Assembly: GCA_017445025.1 (NCBI GenBank)
Contig: JAFSVJ010000012.1
Coordinates: 1 to 39,559 of the forward strand
Origin: Abditibacteriota bacterium
Lineage (GTDB): Bacteria > Armatimonadota > UBA5829
Reading direction: 5' to 3'
DNA: 39,559 nt
How positions within the stretch are numbered: position 1 is the first letter of the stretch; every line of letters starts with the position of its first letter. The position numbers and the translations under genes are program-made. Under the pieces are notes generated by a model, which made no database searches, was not told where the DNA came from, and saw only the letters and a program-made list of their open reading frames with translations. Below are positions 31,060 through 39,559 of the stretch, piece after piece.

Positions 31060-32589
31060 ATGATTGCAAAGATTAATTCCGCTACTCTTTACGGAATAGA
31101 TGTTATAAATGTTATAGTTGAGGTGGATCACACTCCAAATTTAGGTAAAGTAAGTTTGGTGGGATTGCCCGATGCTACCGTAAAGGAATCTGTTGACAGA
31201 GTGACCTCCGCAATTAAAAATTCTTCTTTCATTCCCCTGCACGGAAAGGCAACCATAAATCTCTCTCCCGCAGATGTAAAGAAAGAGGGACCTTCCTTTG
31301 ATTTGCCTATTGCTGTTGCCATGTTATCCAGTGTGGGTGAAATAAATATTGATAATCTGAAAGATTTTATGATACTTGGGGAGTTGGCTCTCGACGGTGA
31401 AGTTCGTCCCGTAAAAGGTGTTCTCCCCGTTGCCATGCATTCCAAAGGACAATTCAAATCCATAATAGTGCCTTTAAAAAACGCCAAGGAAGCTTCCGTT
31501 GTTGACGGAATAGATATATATCCCGTAAGAGATTTAAGGGAAGCCGTAAATATAATAAACAATAATAACAGAACTCCTTATAAACCCAAGGAAGACATAT
31601 TTACAACCCTTTCCAAGGGAGAGTATGATGTGGATTTCGGCGATGTTAAGGGACAGGACCAAGCCAGAAGAGCTATGGAAATAGCTGCGGCGGGAGGACA
31701 TAATATTTTGCTTATAGGTTCCCCGGGATCGGGAAAAACCATGCTCTCCTCCAGAATACCTACCATTTTGCCTCCTCTAACAAAGGATGAAGCCTTGGAA
31801 GTGACCAAGATTTACTCCGTTAAGGGTTTGCTTTCCGATAATGTCCCCATTATCACTCACAGAAAATTCCGCTCTCCACACCATACCATTTCCGGAGCCG
31901 GAATGGCGGGGGGAGGCTCTTACCCCTCTCCCGGAGAGATTAGTCTGGCACACTACGGGGTCTTGTTTTTGGATGAATTTCCCGAGTTTAACAGAGAGGT
32001 TTTGGAGATTTTGAGACAACCCTTAGAAGACGGAGTTGTGACCATTTCTCGAGCTATGGCATCTCTTACATATCCGGCCAAATTTATGCTGGTGGCTGCC
32101 ATGAACCCTTGCCCTTGCGGTTATTACGGTGATAAGGAAAAGGAATGCACCTGTTCCCCGGCGGAGAGAAGAAAATATTTGAAAAAAATCTCCGGTCCTT
32201 TGCTGGACAGAATTGATATTCATATTGAGGTTCCCAGACTGTCAAAGGATGAACTTTTGGAAAAGACTACGGGAGAGAAGAGCGAAGATATAAGAGGAAG
32301 AGTTGTTGCCGCAAGAAAGATACAGTCGGAAAGATTTGCCAAGAGTAAAATTTATTCCAACAGCCAAATGAACGCTCGTCAGTTAAAGCAGTTTGTGGAA
32401 CTTGATGATAAATGTAAAGCCATTTTAGGCAACGCCATAAATGCTTTGCAACTCTCCGCAAGAGCTTATGATAAAATTTTAAAGCTGGCACGAACCATTG
32501 CGGATTTGGACACCTCCGAAAAAATATGTCCGGAACATATATTGGAGGCTGTGTCTTACAGAACCATAGTAAAAAAATATTGGAATTAA
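31060..32589 (+). CDS. YifB/ComM family AAA+ (Mg-chelatase-like) ATPase
   Basis: The 509-residue protein has the YifB N-terminal Lon-protease-like fold (MIAKINSATLYGIDVINVIV, GLPDATVKESVDRV, INLSPADVKKEGPSFDLPIA), Walker A IGSPGSGKT (219-227), Walker B VLFLDEFPEF, a Cys-rich insert (NPCPCGYYGDKEKECTCSP) and a C-terminal Mg-chelatase-like domain. In ComM this family promotes branch migration during natural transformation. TAGGAG lies upstream, about 13 bases from the ATG. It stands alone after a repeat-filled gap. Confidence 0.95.
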   Translation: MIAKINSATLYGIDVINVIVEVDHTPNLGKVSLVGLPDATVKESVDRVTSAIKNSSFIPLHGKATINLSPADVKKEGPSFDLPIAVAMLSSVGEINIDNLKDFMILGELALDGEVRPVKGVLPVAMHSKGQFKSIIVPLKNAKEASVVDGIDIYPVRDLREAVNIINNNNRTPYKPKEDIFTTLSKGEYDVDFGDVKGQDQARRAMEIAAAGGHNILLIGSPGSGKTMLSSRIPTILPPLTKDEALEVTKIYSVKGLLSDNVPIITHRKFRSPHHTISGAGMAGGGSYPSPGEISLAHYGVLFLDEFPEFNREVLEILRQPLEDGVVTISRAMASLTYPAKFMLVAAMNPCPCGYYGDKEKECTCSPAERRKYLKKISGPLLDRIDIHIEVPRLSKDELLEKTTGEKSEDIRGRVVAARKIQSERFAKSKIYSNSQMNARQLKQFVELDDKCKAILGNAINALQLSARAYDKILKLARTIADLDTSEKICPEHILEAVSYRTIVKKYWN

Positions 32590-32649
32590 AAATTGGGTGC
32601 TTAAATTTTAGGGTGTTTGCACTTTAATTACAGATTATGGAAAATAAAA

Positions 32650-33924
32650 ATGAATTATATACAAAAATTATATTATAACGCAATACCTTCAAATTTAAGA
32701 TACAATTTTAATATATCAGTGGCGGTGATGCTGCTCTTTGGTCTGTTTCAAGGGTGTTATTTAAATTTTTACGGTCTTATTGTGAGACAGGATTATCATG
32801 TGGGACCTTTTTGGATAAGTTTGGTTATAGCCTCATTTAACTTTGTGGGCTTTTTGGGCCTTGTGGTGTCAAGCTTTGCCAAAAAGGGGAAGGAACATAT
32901 TTACGCTAAATATATCCATATTTTTTCCAGCATATTCTTGATCCTTTGCCCTTTTATGAAAACGGGACCTTGGATTTGTATAATGCTCTTTGTCTTCCAC
33001 CTTGCCACTTGCTATTTCCCTTTGGAAAACACGGTTTACGGGTATGTCTTTCCCATTGAGGTGAGATGTAAATTTTTAGGATATATGAAGTCCTGCTACG
33101 GTATAGCCGTAATGCTTGTGGTTTTGGTGGCGGGAAGTTTTATACAAGTAGATGTTTTTGGAATACCTTTCTGGAAATATCTCTTTGTTTTGGGGGGAAT
33201 CTTCCATATCATAAGAGGATTTTTGTTCGGTCTTTACAAAATACCGACTCTTAATTTTGAAAGCAGTGATAACCCCATAGGTTTTATCAAAAAATCTTTT
33301 AGATTGGTGAAAGAGGAAAAAATCAATATTCCCTTTATTGTTTCAGGTCTCTTTTACGCTGTTGCGGTTCAGGGAGTTTCTACCCTTTACCCTATTTTTC
33401 AGGTGGATATTTTACATTTTAACGGAAAAATATTGTCTGTTATGACTGTAATAAGCTCTATATGTATTACGGTAGCTTACTCCTTCTTGGGAAATTTATT
33501 TAACGGCACTCATCCCATTAAGGCTTGGCTTTGGGCCATTGCCTTTGTGGTCTTTACTCCTTTTATATTTTTGTTTGTTAACGGTTTTGTTTGGTGGATT
33601 TTAATACTTGAAGCCTTTTTGCATTCCTTTGCCAACGCTGCGGGAGAGATATTTTGGATAAACAGTTTAATATATCTCGGAGGAAAAGAGAAAATTGCGG
33701 AGTATCAAGGGTTATATACATTTATTGTGGGAGTGAGAAGCTTTATAGCTATGTTTGCGGTAGCCTTTATTATAAATTATTGTGATAAAATAACACAAAA
33801 CCACCTTATAAATCTTAAAATCGCTTATTCGGTCCTTATAGGTGTAATTATAATATGTTTTGTCACTTGTCTGCCGGTTTTGAAAATGGCAAAGAGACGA
33901 GACAGAGAGAGTAAATCGGTATGA
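32650..33924 (+). CDS. MFS-like transporter
   Basis: I use the ATG at 32650 (424 residues, MNYIQKLYYNAIPSNLRYNF); a TTG at 32617 would add 11 residues without better support. About 11-12 hydrophobic helices are visible, starting SVAVMLLFGLFQGCYL and ending VIIICFVTCLPVL, with a cytoplasmic loop near residues 195-225. The layout is that of a major facilitator superfamily carrier, but no substrate motif is clear. A sugar role is possible from the neighbourhood. Its stop overlaps the next gene by an ATGA junction. Confidence 0.75.
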   Translation: MNYIQKLYYNAIPSNLRYNFNISVAVMLLFGLFQGCYLNFYGLIVRQDYHVGPFWISLVIASFNFVGFLGLVVSSFAKKGKEHIYAKYIHIFSSIFLILCPFMKTGPWICIMLFVFHLATCYFPLENTVYGYVFPIEVRCKFLGYMKSCYGIAVMLVVLVAGSFIQVDVFGIPFWKYLFVLGGIFHIIRGFLFGLYKIPTLNFESSDNPIGFIKKSFRLVKEEKINIPFIVSGLFYAVAVQGVSTLYPIFQVDILHFNGKILSVMTVISSICITVAYSFLGNLFNGTHPIKAWLWAIAFVVFTPFIFLFVNGFVWWILILEAFLHSFANAAGEIFWINSLIYLGGKEKIAEYQGLYTFIVGVRSFIAMFAVAFIINYCDKITQNHLINLKIAYSVLIGVIIICFVTCLPVLKMAKRRDRESKSV

Positions 33925-34613
33925 AAACATTTTATTTAATAGATTATGAAAATTTAAACAAAAAAGAATATTATGAAGGTTGTGAAAAGATTGACAGGGA
34001 AGATAGCGTCATAGTTTTTTATTCAAAAGATAGTTTAAGCATAGGCTTGGATGTTATTTCCAAATTGAACAGACCGGAAATATTAAAGGTTGAAAAAGGC
34101 AAAGCCGGAGATCAATCCTTAGATAAACATTTGCTGTCTTATTTGGGTTTTATTATAGGTCAAAATTCTTATAATAAAGATATAAATTATGTTATTTTAA
34201 GTAAAGATAAGGGTTTTGATTTGGTAATAGATTTTTGGGTTGCCAAAGGAAATTATAATATCACCCGAAAAGAAAGCTTTTCCGAACATTTTGGAATAGT
34301 AAAAGCAGAGCCTCAAGCGGAACCTGAAAAAACAGAAGCAGCGGCAGAAAGCTCACAAGAAGTAAAAGTTGAGAAGAAAAATATAGATAAAAAAAGCGAA
34401 CAAGATGTGTTGAAAGAAAAAAGAGCTGTGGTTTTAAATATATTAAAAAAGAATCTTGAGGAAAAAGTAATAGGTAAAGAAAAGAGAGGCGTAATAATTA
34501 ATTTTGTTCATAATCACATCGGTAATAAGAGAGAGATTTATACGGAATTGGTGAAAATTTTAAAACAAGAAAAAGGTTTGGAAATTTATAACTTGATTAA
34601 AAAGGAGTTGTAA
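33921..34613 (+). CDS. PIN-like domain protein with C-terminal helical domain
   Basis: The 230-residue protein begins TFYLIDYENLNKKEYYEG, followed by VIVFYSKDS, KAGDQSLDKHLLSYLGFIIG and YVILSKDKGFDLVI. These Asp-containing blocks match PIN-like (PIN7/NYN-type) nuclease folds, with D8, E10, D75 or D79 and D100 as candidate metal ligands. A Lys/Glu/Ala-rich linker (about 127-160) leads to a helical domain (160-230). RNA cleavage is the likely role by family. It is translationally coupled to the transporter (ATGA overlap), which says little about function. Confidence 0.75.
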   Translation: MKTFYLIDYENLNKKEYYEGCEKIDREDSVIVFYSKDSLSIGLDVISKLNRPEILKVEKGKAGDQSLDKHLLSYLGFIIGQNSYNKDINYVILSKDKGFDLVIDFWVAKGNYNITRKESFSEHFGIVKAEPQAEPEKTEAAAESSQEVKVEKKNIDKKSEQDVLKEKRAVVLNILKKNLEEKVIGKEKRGVIINFVHNHIGNKREIYTELVKILKQEKGLEIYNLIKKEL

Positions 34614-34629
34614 AGATAATATTAAATAA

Positions 34630-34658
34630 TTGTAAAAAACTTTAAAAAGTGATATAAT
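34630..34658 (+). promoter_or_regulatory. Promoter of the phosphofructokinase gene
   Basis: TTGTAA (34630-34635) and TATAAT (34653-34658) are spaced 17 bases. The leader is about 40 bases, with AGAGGA before the ATG at 34705. Confidence 0.7.
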
Positions 34659-34704
34659 AATATTGGTAAAAAATTAACAATTTATATATAAAGAGGATGT
34701 TGTT

Positions 34705-36387
34705 ATGGCAAGAGAAATATCTCCCCTTCAAAAAGTCAGAGCAGCTTACGAACCTAAGCTTCCGAAGATTTTTAAAGAAGGTAATTTTAAACCTCAAATA
34801 GGTGCTCCCGCTTTCCCTAAGACAGACAAAGCACAAATCAAAAAACTATTCCCCAAAACCTACGGTCAGGGTGAAGTAAAGTTTGTGAAAGGTAAAGGCG
34901 AAGGTTTAACCACAAAGCCCATTAATGTTGCGGTTATTCTCTCCGGAGGACAGGCTCCGGGAGGACACAATGTTATTGTGGGTGTTTTTGACGCCATTAA
35001 AGCTGCCAACAGTAAGAGCAAAGTTTACGGTTTCAAGAAAGGTCCCGGCGGAGCTATCAAAAACAACTATATGGAACTGACCAAAAAGTATGTTGACGCC
35101 TACAGAAACACAGGTGGTTTTGATATGATTATGTCCGGAAGAGACAAAATTGAAACTCCCGAACAACTTGCCGCTTGTAAAGCCAACTTTGAAGCTTTAA
35201 AACTTTCTGCCGTTATTATCATAGGTGGTGACGATTCCAACACCAACGCCGCCGTTTTGGCTGAATACTTGGCTGCAGCAGGCTCTCCCGTTAAGGTTTT
35301 AGGTGTGCCAAAAACCATTGACGGTGATATGAAAAACGAACAGATTGAAACATCCTTTGGTTTTGATACTGCCACAAAGACATATTCCGAACTTATCGGA
35401 AACATTGAAAGAGACGCTTCCTCAGCCGTTAAGTATTGGCACTTTATTAAACTTATGGGAAGAGCTGCCTCTCACGTTGCCCTTGAATGTGCTCTTCAAA
35501 CTCAACCTAACATTTGTCTTATTTCCGAAGAAGTTAAAGAGAAAGGAACAACTCTTTCAGAAATAGTTGATTATATCGCAGACGTGGTTTGCAAACGTGC
35601 CGCCGAAGGTAAAAACTATGGTGTTGTTTTAATCCCGGAAGGTCTTCCCGAATTCATTTCCGATATTAAGACTACCATTGATGAAATTTCCGATATCTTA
35701 GGTAAAGATGCCAAGGAACTTGAAAACAAGTCCAAATCCGAAAGACTTATCTACATTGAAAAGAAATTAAAAGGTCACTCTGCTGAAGTATTCCACTCAC
35801 TTCCGGAAAACGACAGACTTATTCTTACTACAAGAGACAACCACGGTAATGTTCCTCTTTCACAGGTAGAAACAGAAAAATTATTAATGACTCTTGTAGG
35901 AAATAAGATTAAAGATCTTAAAGCCAAAGGTAAAGCCGAAGGCGTTAAGTTCTCTGCCTTAGGTCATTTCTTCGGTTACGAAGGTCGTTGCGCAGCTCCT
36001 TCCAACTTTGATGCCGACTACTGCTACTCCTTAGGATACACAGCAGCTCAAATGGCAAGAGCAGGCCTTACAGGATATACAGTAAATGTTCAAAACACCA
36101 TAATGCCCGCAGATAAATGGGTGGCAGGCGCAACTCCCGTTACCATGATGCTTAACATGGAACAGAGAAAAGGTAAACCTACTCCCGTTATCAAAAAGGC
36201 TCTTGTGGAAACAAAGGGTAAACCCTTTAAATTCTTTGCTTCTCAAAGAGACAAATGGGCTATTGAGGATTGCTTCACATATCCCGGTTCAATTCAATAC
36301 TTCGGACCAAGCGAAGTTTGCGACTTGCCCACAAAGACCTTAATCCTTGAAAAGAAAGATTCCGGTAAAAAACAGAGTAAAAAATAA
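34705..36387 (+). CDS. pfp: Diphosphate-fructose-6-phosphate 1-phosphotransferase (PPi-PFK)
   Basis: The 560-residue protein is of the long PPi-PFK type. Motifs are VILSGGQAPGGHNVI (77-91), IIIGGDDSNTNA (171-182) where the second Asp marks PPi rather than ATP use, GVPKTIDGDMKN (200-211) with the catalytic Asp, and KLMGRAASHVALE. It interconverts fructose 6-phosphate and fructose 1,6-bisphosphate with pyrophosphate, a reversible glycolytic step common in anaerobes. The length and motifs match plant- and spirochaete-type PFPs. It has its own promoter and terminator. Confidence 0.96.
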   Translation: MAREISPLQKVRAAYEPKLPKIFKEGNFKPQIGAPAFPKTDKAQIKKLFPKTYGQGEVKFVKGKGEGLTTKPINVAVILSGGQAPGGHNVIVGVFDAIKAANSKSKVYGFKKGPGGAIKNNYMELTKKYVDAYRNTGGFDMIMSGRDKIETPEQLAACKANFEALKLSAVIIIGGDDSNTNAAVLAEYLAAAGSPVKVLGVPKTIDGDMKNEQIETSFGFDTATKTYSELIGNIERDASSAVKYWHFIKLMGRAASHVALECALQTQPNICLISEEVKEKGTTLSEIVDYIADVVCKRAAEGKNYGVVLIPEGLPEFISDIKTTIDEISDILGKDAKELENKSKSERLIYIEKKLKGHSAEVFHSLPENDRLILTTRDNHGNVPLSQVETEKLLMTLVGNKIKDLKAKGKAEGVKFSALGHFFGYEGRCAAPSNFDADYCYSLGYTAAQMARAGLTGYTVNVQNTIMPADKWVAGATPVTMMLNMEQRKGKPTPVIKKALVETKGKPFKFFASQRDKWAIEDCFTYPGSIQYFGPSEVCDLPTKTLILEKKDSGKKQSKK

Positions 36388-36392
36388 TTTAT

Positions 36393-36417
36393 AGGCACCA
36401 TTATGGTGCCTTTTTTT
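36393..36417 (+). terminator. Rho-independent terminator after pfp
   Basis: AGGCACC (36393-36399), loop ATTAT-like, GGTGCCT (36405-36411), then seven T. The next gene's ATG at 36423 is only six bases after it. Confidence 0.85.
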
Positions 36418-36422
36418 GGCTT

Positions 36423-37976
36423 ATGAAAAAAATATTTTTTATATTAATAATTGCTCTTACAGTATATCCTCTCTTTGCTGTTGATTTAGATGATTTTAAT
36501 CCCCAAGATTTTAATTGGGGTGTTATAGACACAGAGGGAAATGAAACAATTGTTCCTCAAAATTACTTTGCCTATTTACCTGTGGGTGAAACATTTAACT
36601 ATGTGGATCTTAAGAGTGAGGATTTTGGTTTTGCGGATAGGAGAGGACGTATATTGTCTCCTCTGAAATTTGAAGAGCCTGTAGTATTAATCAACGGTTA
36701 CGGTTTCTTTAAAAAAGGCAAAAAATATGGTGTTTGTGATGAGAAAGCCAATATTATACTCCCTGCCGAATATGATATAATCGATACGGAAGAAACTTTA
36801 AAATTTTTAGATAAGGGACTGTTCCTTTTGTGGAAGGGCAGTCAATACTATATTTTTGATAATATGGGAAAGTCACTTTTGAATTTTGCCATAAGAGACA
36901 TAAAGTTGTATGACGATGTTATAATAGTTTCAGACCAAAACTACAAATACAGTTTAAGAGATATTAAGGGAAAAAAAATAGTTAATCATGATTTTAATTA
37001 TATATCTCCCTTCAAAGACGGTGTTGCCATAACAAGAATAGGAAATTACAATTCTTTAATAGATAAAACAGGAAAAGAAAAAATTAAAGGGACAAATGAA
37101 TATTTCTTTACAAAGATTTTAGGAAAAGGGAAAGTTTTGGTTGAAGTTCAAGATAATTCTTTCGGATGGTTATCTCACAAACAAGCCATTTATAAAAACG
37201 GAAAATTAGAAACAGGTCTTTATGAAAAAAGTGTTATATTGGTTCACGAAGGAATAACAAGATATTCTCCCGTTTGGGAATATGAATTAACAGACGGAAA
37301 AAGTAATTATTGTTTTGATGAAAATTATAACTTACTTTATGAAATTAAGGATGATACTCATATAGAAAAAGTATATAAAAACTGTGTGATTAATGATAAA
37401 ATTACAGCTTTTTCGGGAGAAAAAAACGGTGAAGTTATAAAATTTAATACAAAAGAAGAATATGAAAAAGCTTTAAATGAAGATCATGATTTAGACTTTG
37501 GCAGTTGTTTTTATAATATGGGTATGTGTGACAGACATGGCAAACAATTAATGCCTTGTGAATATAACAGTATAAGTCAAATAAAAGATGATTTGTATCT
37601 TGTTAAATTGGATGAGGAAAGACAGGGAGTTTTTGACTTTAAAGGAAAAGAAATTATTCCTTGTGATTATAAAGAAATTGTTTATAAGAATGGTTTAATA
37701 TTGGCTAAAAATGATGAAGAAACCAAAGTTTTTGACAAAAACGGAAAATTGTTATTGGATTTGACCGAAAAATATGCTGATGTCAGTTTGGTAGGTAATA
37801 ATATATTGGTTCGCCAAAATGAGGATAATAAGTATTTTATCATAGATGCCAAAGGCAATAAACTGTCAAAACCTTATGATGCCATACTTGATTACAGGCA
37901 GTTGGCAGATGAAAAAGATTTGCCGGTTGGAATGGGAGAAACTGATTATTTAACTTGTTTGAATAAAAAAGAGTGA
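36423..37976 (+). CDS. Secreted WG-repeat protein
   Basis: The 517-residue protein has a signal peptide MKKIFFILIIALTVYPLFAV and repeated WG-type units of about 40-60 residues: FNWGVIDTEGNETIVPQNY, KYGVCDEKANIILPAEYDII, MGMCDRHGKQLMPCEYNSI, RQGVFDFKGKEIIPCDYKEI and ETKVFDKNGKLLLDL. WG repeats form beta-rich scaffolds of unknown, probably binding, function. The gene starts right after the pfp terminator with no room for a standard promoter and no Shine-Dalgarno, so expression may depend on read-through from pfp. Confidence 0.85.
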   Translation: MKKIFFILIIALTVYPLFAVDLDDFNPQDFNWGVIDTEGNETIVPQNYFAYLPVGETFNYVDLKSEDFGFADRRGRILSPLKFEEPVVLINGYGFFKKGKKYGVCDEKANIILPAEYDIIDTEETLKFLDKGLFLLWKGSQYYIFDNMGKSLLNFAIRDIKLYDDVIIVSDQNYKYSLRDIKGKKIVNHDFNYISPFKDGVAITRIGNYNSLIDKTGKEKIKGTNEYFFTKILGKGKVLVEVQDNSFGWLSHKQAIYKNGKLETGLYEKSVILVHEGITRYSPVWEYELTDGKSNYCFDENYNLLYEIKDDTHIEKVYKNCVINDKITAFSGEKNGEVIKFNTKEEYEKALNEDHDLDFGSCFYNMGMCDRHGKQLMPCEYNSISQIKDDLYLVKLDEERQGVFDFKGKEIIPCDYKEIVYKNGLILAKNDEETKVFDKNGKLLLDLTEKYADVSLVGNNILVRQNEDNKYFIIDAKGNKLSKPYDAILDYRQLADEKDLPVGMGETDYLTCLNKKE

Positions 37977-37987
37977 TTTTTTAAAAT

Positions 37988-38017
37988 TTGACATAATATT
38001 TTTAATTGTGGTATAAT
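37988..38017 (+). promoter_or_regulatory. Promoter of the rpsF operon
   Basis: TTGACA (37988-37993) and TATAAT (38012-38017) are spaced 18 bases, a near-consensus promoter. Confidence 0.85.
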
Positions 38018-38041
38018 ATAATGGTTATTTATTTGTAAGTA

Positions 38042-38090
38042 ACTCCTTGCTTTATATAAGTAGTATAAAGCCAATAAGTCCGAAAGGAGG
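38042..38090 (+). promoter_or_regulatory. rpsF leader with possible anti-Shine-Dalgarno
   Basis: CTCCTT (38043-38048) is complementary to AAGGAG (38084-38089), the core of the ribosome site before the rpsF ATG. Between them lies a hairpin CTTTATA (38050-38056)/TATAAAG (38064-38070). Leaders of rpsF operons are known targets of S6:S18 feedback; I do not see enough to claim that named motif. Confidence 0.4.
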
Positions 38091-38096
38091 TAAAAA

Positions 38097-38612
38097 ATGA
38101 TTAGAACATACGAGGTCCTTTACATCGTTAAACCCACCATAGTTGACGAAGAAGTTGGTGAAATTATCGATGCATTGGCAAACGTTGCCGCAGAAAATGG
38201 TGGTAAGGTTTTGGCAAAAGGTAAGTGGGACAGAAGAAAGCTTGCTTACGAGATCAACGGTTACAAAGACGGTGCCTACTGTTTAATGTATGTTGAAGCA
38301 GAAGGCAATATGCCTGCTGTTTTATACAGAGAGTTCAGAATCAACGATGATATCCTTCGTGGTATTGTCACAGTTGTAGACACAAGATTTGTTGATGCAA
38401 GCAAGATTGAAACCCCTAAACCTGTAGATGATAAAGATTCATCTAACATCAAACCCGGTGCGGTTACCCTCAGCGAAGCAGAAAGAGACGGTATTAAAGC
38501 AGGTGAACTTTTGGCTGCAGAAAAGAAAATTGAAAAAACCGTTGAAGCTGCAGAAGATACTGTTGCTGAAGATAATGCAGAACCGGTTGAAACTAAAGAC
38601 TCAGAAGAGTAA
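38097..38612 (+). CDS. rpsF: 30S ribosomal protein S6
   Basis: The 171-residue protein has the S6 core (MIRTYEVLYIVKPTI, GGKVLAKGKWDRRKLAYEI, YCLMYVEAEGN, YREFRINDDILRGIVTVVD; residues 1-100) and an extra acidic tail of about 65 residues, rich in Glu, Asp and Ala. S6 pairs with S18 in the 30S platform. The start has an AAAGGAGG site. ssb follows 11 bases after the stop. Confidence 0.96.
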   Translation: MIRTYEVLYIVKPTIVDEEVGEIIDALANVAAENGGKVLAKGKWDRRKLAYEINGYKDGAYCLMYVEAEGNMPAVLYREFRINDDILRGIVTVVDTRFVDASKIETPKPVDDKDSSNIKPGAVTLSEAERDGIKAGELLAAEKKIEKTVEAAEDTVAEDNAEPVETKDSEE

Positions 38613-38623
38613 GTGAGAAGAGT

Positions 38624-39154
38624 ATGAACATTGTAATTTTAATAGGAAGATTGGTTGCCGCACCTGAACTCAAATATACACAAGCAAATATTGCTATGTG
38701 CTCATTTAGATTGGCTGTGGACAGAAGGTATAAAAATCAGCAAGGAAACAAGGAAACAGATTTTATAGACTGTGTTGCTTGGCGTCAACAAGCTGAATTT
38801 ATGACAAATTATCTTGAAAAAGGTAGTTTGATTGCCGTTCAAGGACAGTTGCAAGTGAGAAGTTGGCAAGCACAAGACGGAACAAATCGCAGGACCGTCG
38901 AAGTTATTGTTGAAAACGTTCAGTCCCTTGGCAGAAAATCTCAATCCGATGGTTATAATGCAGCTCCCATACCCAGTGTGGCTCCTCCCGATCCCTACGG
39001 TGTGACGGAAGGTATTCCGGACTGGACAAATGCATCTGCCAATTATAATTCCGGTAATAACAATTTTAGTAACGATAATAACAATAATTACAATAACAAT
39101 TCTCAGCCCGGCCCTATGGACGGTATGGAGATGGATCCTTTTGCCGACGATTAG
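38624..39154 (+). CDS. ssb: Single-stranded DNA-binding protein
   Basis: The 176-residue protein has an OB fold (MNIVILIGRLVAAPELKYTQ, FRLAVDRRYKNQQGNKETDF, YLEKGSLIAVQGQLQVRSWQ; residues 1-105) and a disordered linker very rich in Asn (NSGNNNFSNDNNNNYNNN). The acidic tip reads MDGMEMDPFADD: the usual Pro-Phe pair is followed by Ala-Asp-Asp instead of ending the protein. It coats single-stranded DNA in replication and repair. The place between rpsF and rpsR is standard. Confidence 0.96.
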   Translation: MNIVILIGRLVAAPELKYTQANIAMCSFRLAVDRRYKNQQGNKETDFIDCVAWRQQAEFMTNYLEKGSLIAVQGQLQVRSWQAQDGTNRRTVEVIVENVQSLGRKSQSDGYNAAPIPSVAPPDPYGVTEGIPDWTNASANYNSGNNNFSNDNNNNYNNNSQPGPMDGMEMDPFADD

Positions 39155-39185
39155 GGCGAATTAAATTAATATTTAGGAGCTTAAA

Positions 39186-39440
39186 ATGGCATACGAAAGA
39201 AGTCCAAGACCTCAAGCCAACAATAAATGGAAGCCTAAAAGAAAATTCTGTGCTTTTTGTGTAGACAAAGTAGAATACATTGATTATAAAAATGTAAATA
39301 AACTCAGAAGATACATTGCTGAAAGCGGTAAGATTTATCCTAAGAGAAACACAGGAACTTGTGCAAAACATCAAAGAATGTTATCCTCAGCAATAAAAAG
39401 AGCAAGAGAGATTGCATTGCTTCCTTTTGTAGGTGATTAA
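39186..39440 (+). CDS. rpsR: 30S ribosomal protein S18
   Basis: The 84-residue product matches S18: [60 protein letters not shown]. The CAFC pair and the later Cys-Ala-Lys-His point to the zinc-binding form of S18. AGGAG lies 6 bases before the ATG. The usual rplI does not follow; a terminator does. Confidence 0.96.
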   Translation: MAYERSPRPQANNKWKPKRKFCAFCVDKVEYIDYKNVNKLRRYIAESGKIYPKRNTGTCAKHQRMLSSAIKRAREIALLPFVGD

Positions 39441-39450
39441 TGATAAAATT

Positions 39451-39476
39451 AGGGCAGTTTTGACTGTCCTTTTTTT
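39451..39476 (+). terminator. Rho-independent terminator after rpsR
   Basis: AGGGCAGT (39451-39458) pairs with ACTGTCCT (39463-39470) around TTTG, then a T-run. The last 83 bases of the window hold no gene. Confidence 0.85.
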
Positions 39477-39559
39477 GTAAAAAAACGTTAAGTATAGATA
39501 TGAGTTAAAACCCCGCAAAAACTCTGTTTTTGGTGAAAAAATCACTTTTTTTTAAAAAA

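Noticed and set aside
39441..39559. Expected rplI after rpsR
   Set aside because: A strong terminator follows rpsR and the remaining bases carry no L9-like reading frame, so the gene is elsewhere or absent from this window.

Overview
The window is an AT-rich bacterial chromosome segment of 39.6 kb. Two secreted pseudopilins carry the N-terminal block [17 protein letters not shown] and a C-terminal H-X9-DG-type motif. From general knowledge this combination is typical of Armatimonadota/Abditibacteriota-like bacteria, so a carbohydrate-degrading, possibly gut-associated member of that group is my inference. No 16S rRNA or other decisive marker is present.

Layout: 1-742 holds an element end, the 3' part of a tRNA, a terminator and dense small hairpins. 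743-2668 holds a Cys/His membrane protein and two pseudopilins. 2887-7039 holds two tandem clan GH-A-like secreted hydrolases on the minus strand and one uncharacterised secreted protein. 7109-7412 holds two tandem terminator-ended noncoding units. 7507-11042 is a classical ffh-rpsP-khpA-rimM-trmD-rplS housekeeping run. 11085-13594 holds a GH-A-like hydrolase and signal peptidase I. 13914-24466 holds a GH4 alpha-galactosidase-like enzyme, a large multidomain secreted protein, a broken and an intact aroQ, a lytic transglycosylase-like protein, a HAD phosphatase and a 1066-residue multidomain hydrolase. 24818-28126 is an accessory minus-strand island with a duplicated cassette, a truncated gene and a BspA-like surface protein. 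28279-30303 is a GH36 alpha-galactosidase. 31060-37976 holds a YifB/ComM ATPase, an MFS transporter, a PIN-like protein, PPi-dependent phosphofructokinase and a WG-repeat protein. 38097-39440 is rpsF-ssb-rpsR.

How the genes fit together: secreted GH-A-like enzymes probably release oligosaccharides, cytoplasmic GH4 and GH36 enzymes cleave alpha-galactosides, an MFS carrier may import substrate or product, and PPi-PFK feeds glycolysis. LepB would process the many exported proteins.

The most unusual content is noncoding. Nearly every long intergenic gap contains modular palindromic elements: perfect hairpins with a three-base core whose arms differ from copy to copy, foldback elements of about 180-260 bp, and modules nested exactly at the loop of another module's hairpin. 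One foldback element separates a 5' fragment of aroQ from an intact copy, and a related element end abuts a truncated tRNA. A second unusual locus is the accessory island, where two tandem paralogues differ by almost half in protein sequence while their 159-base leaders differ at one base.
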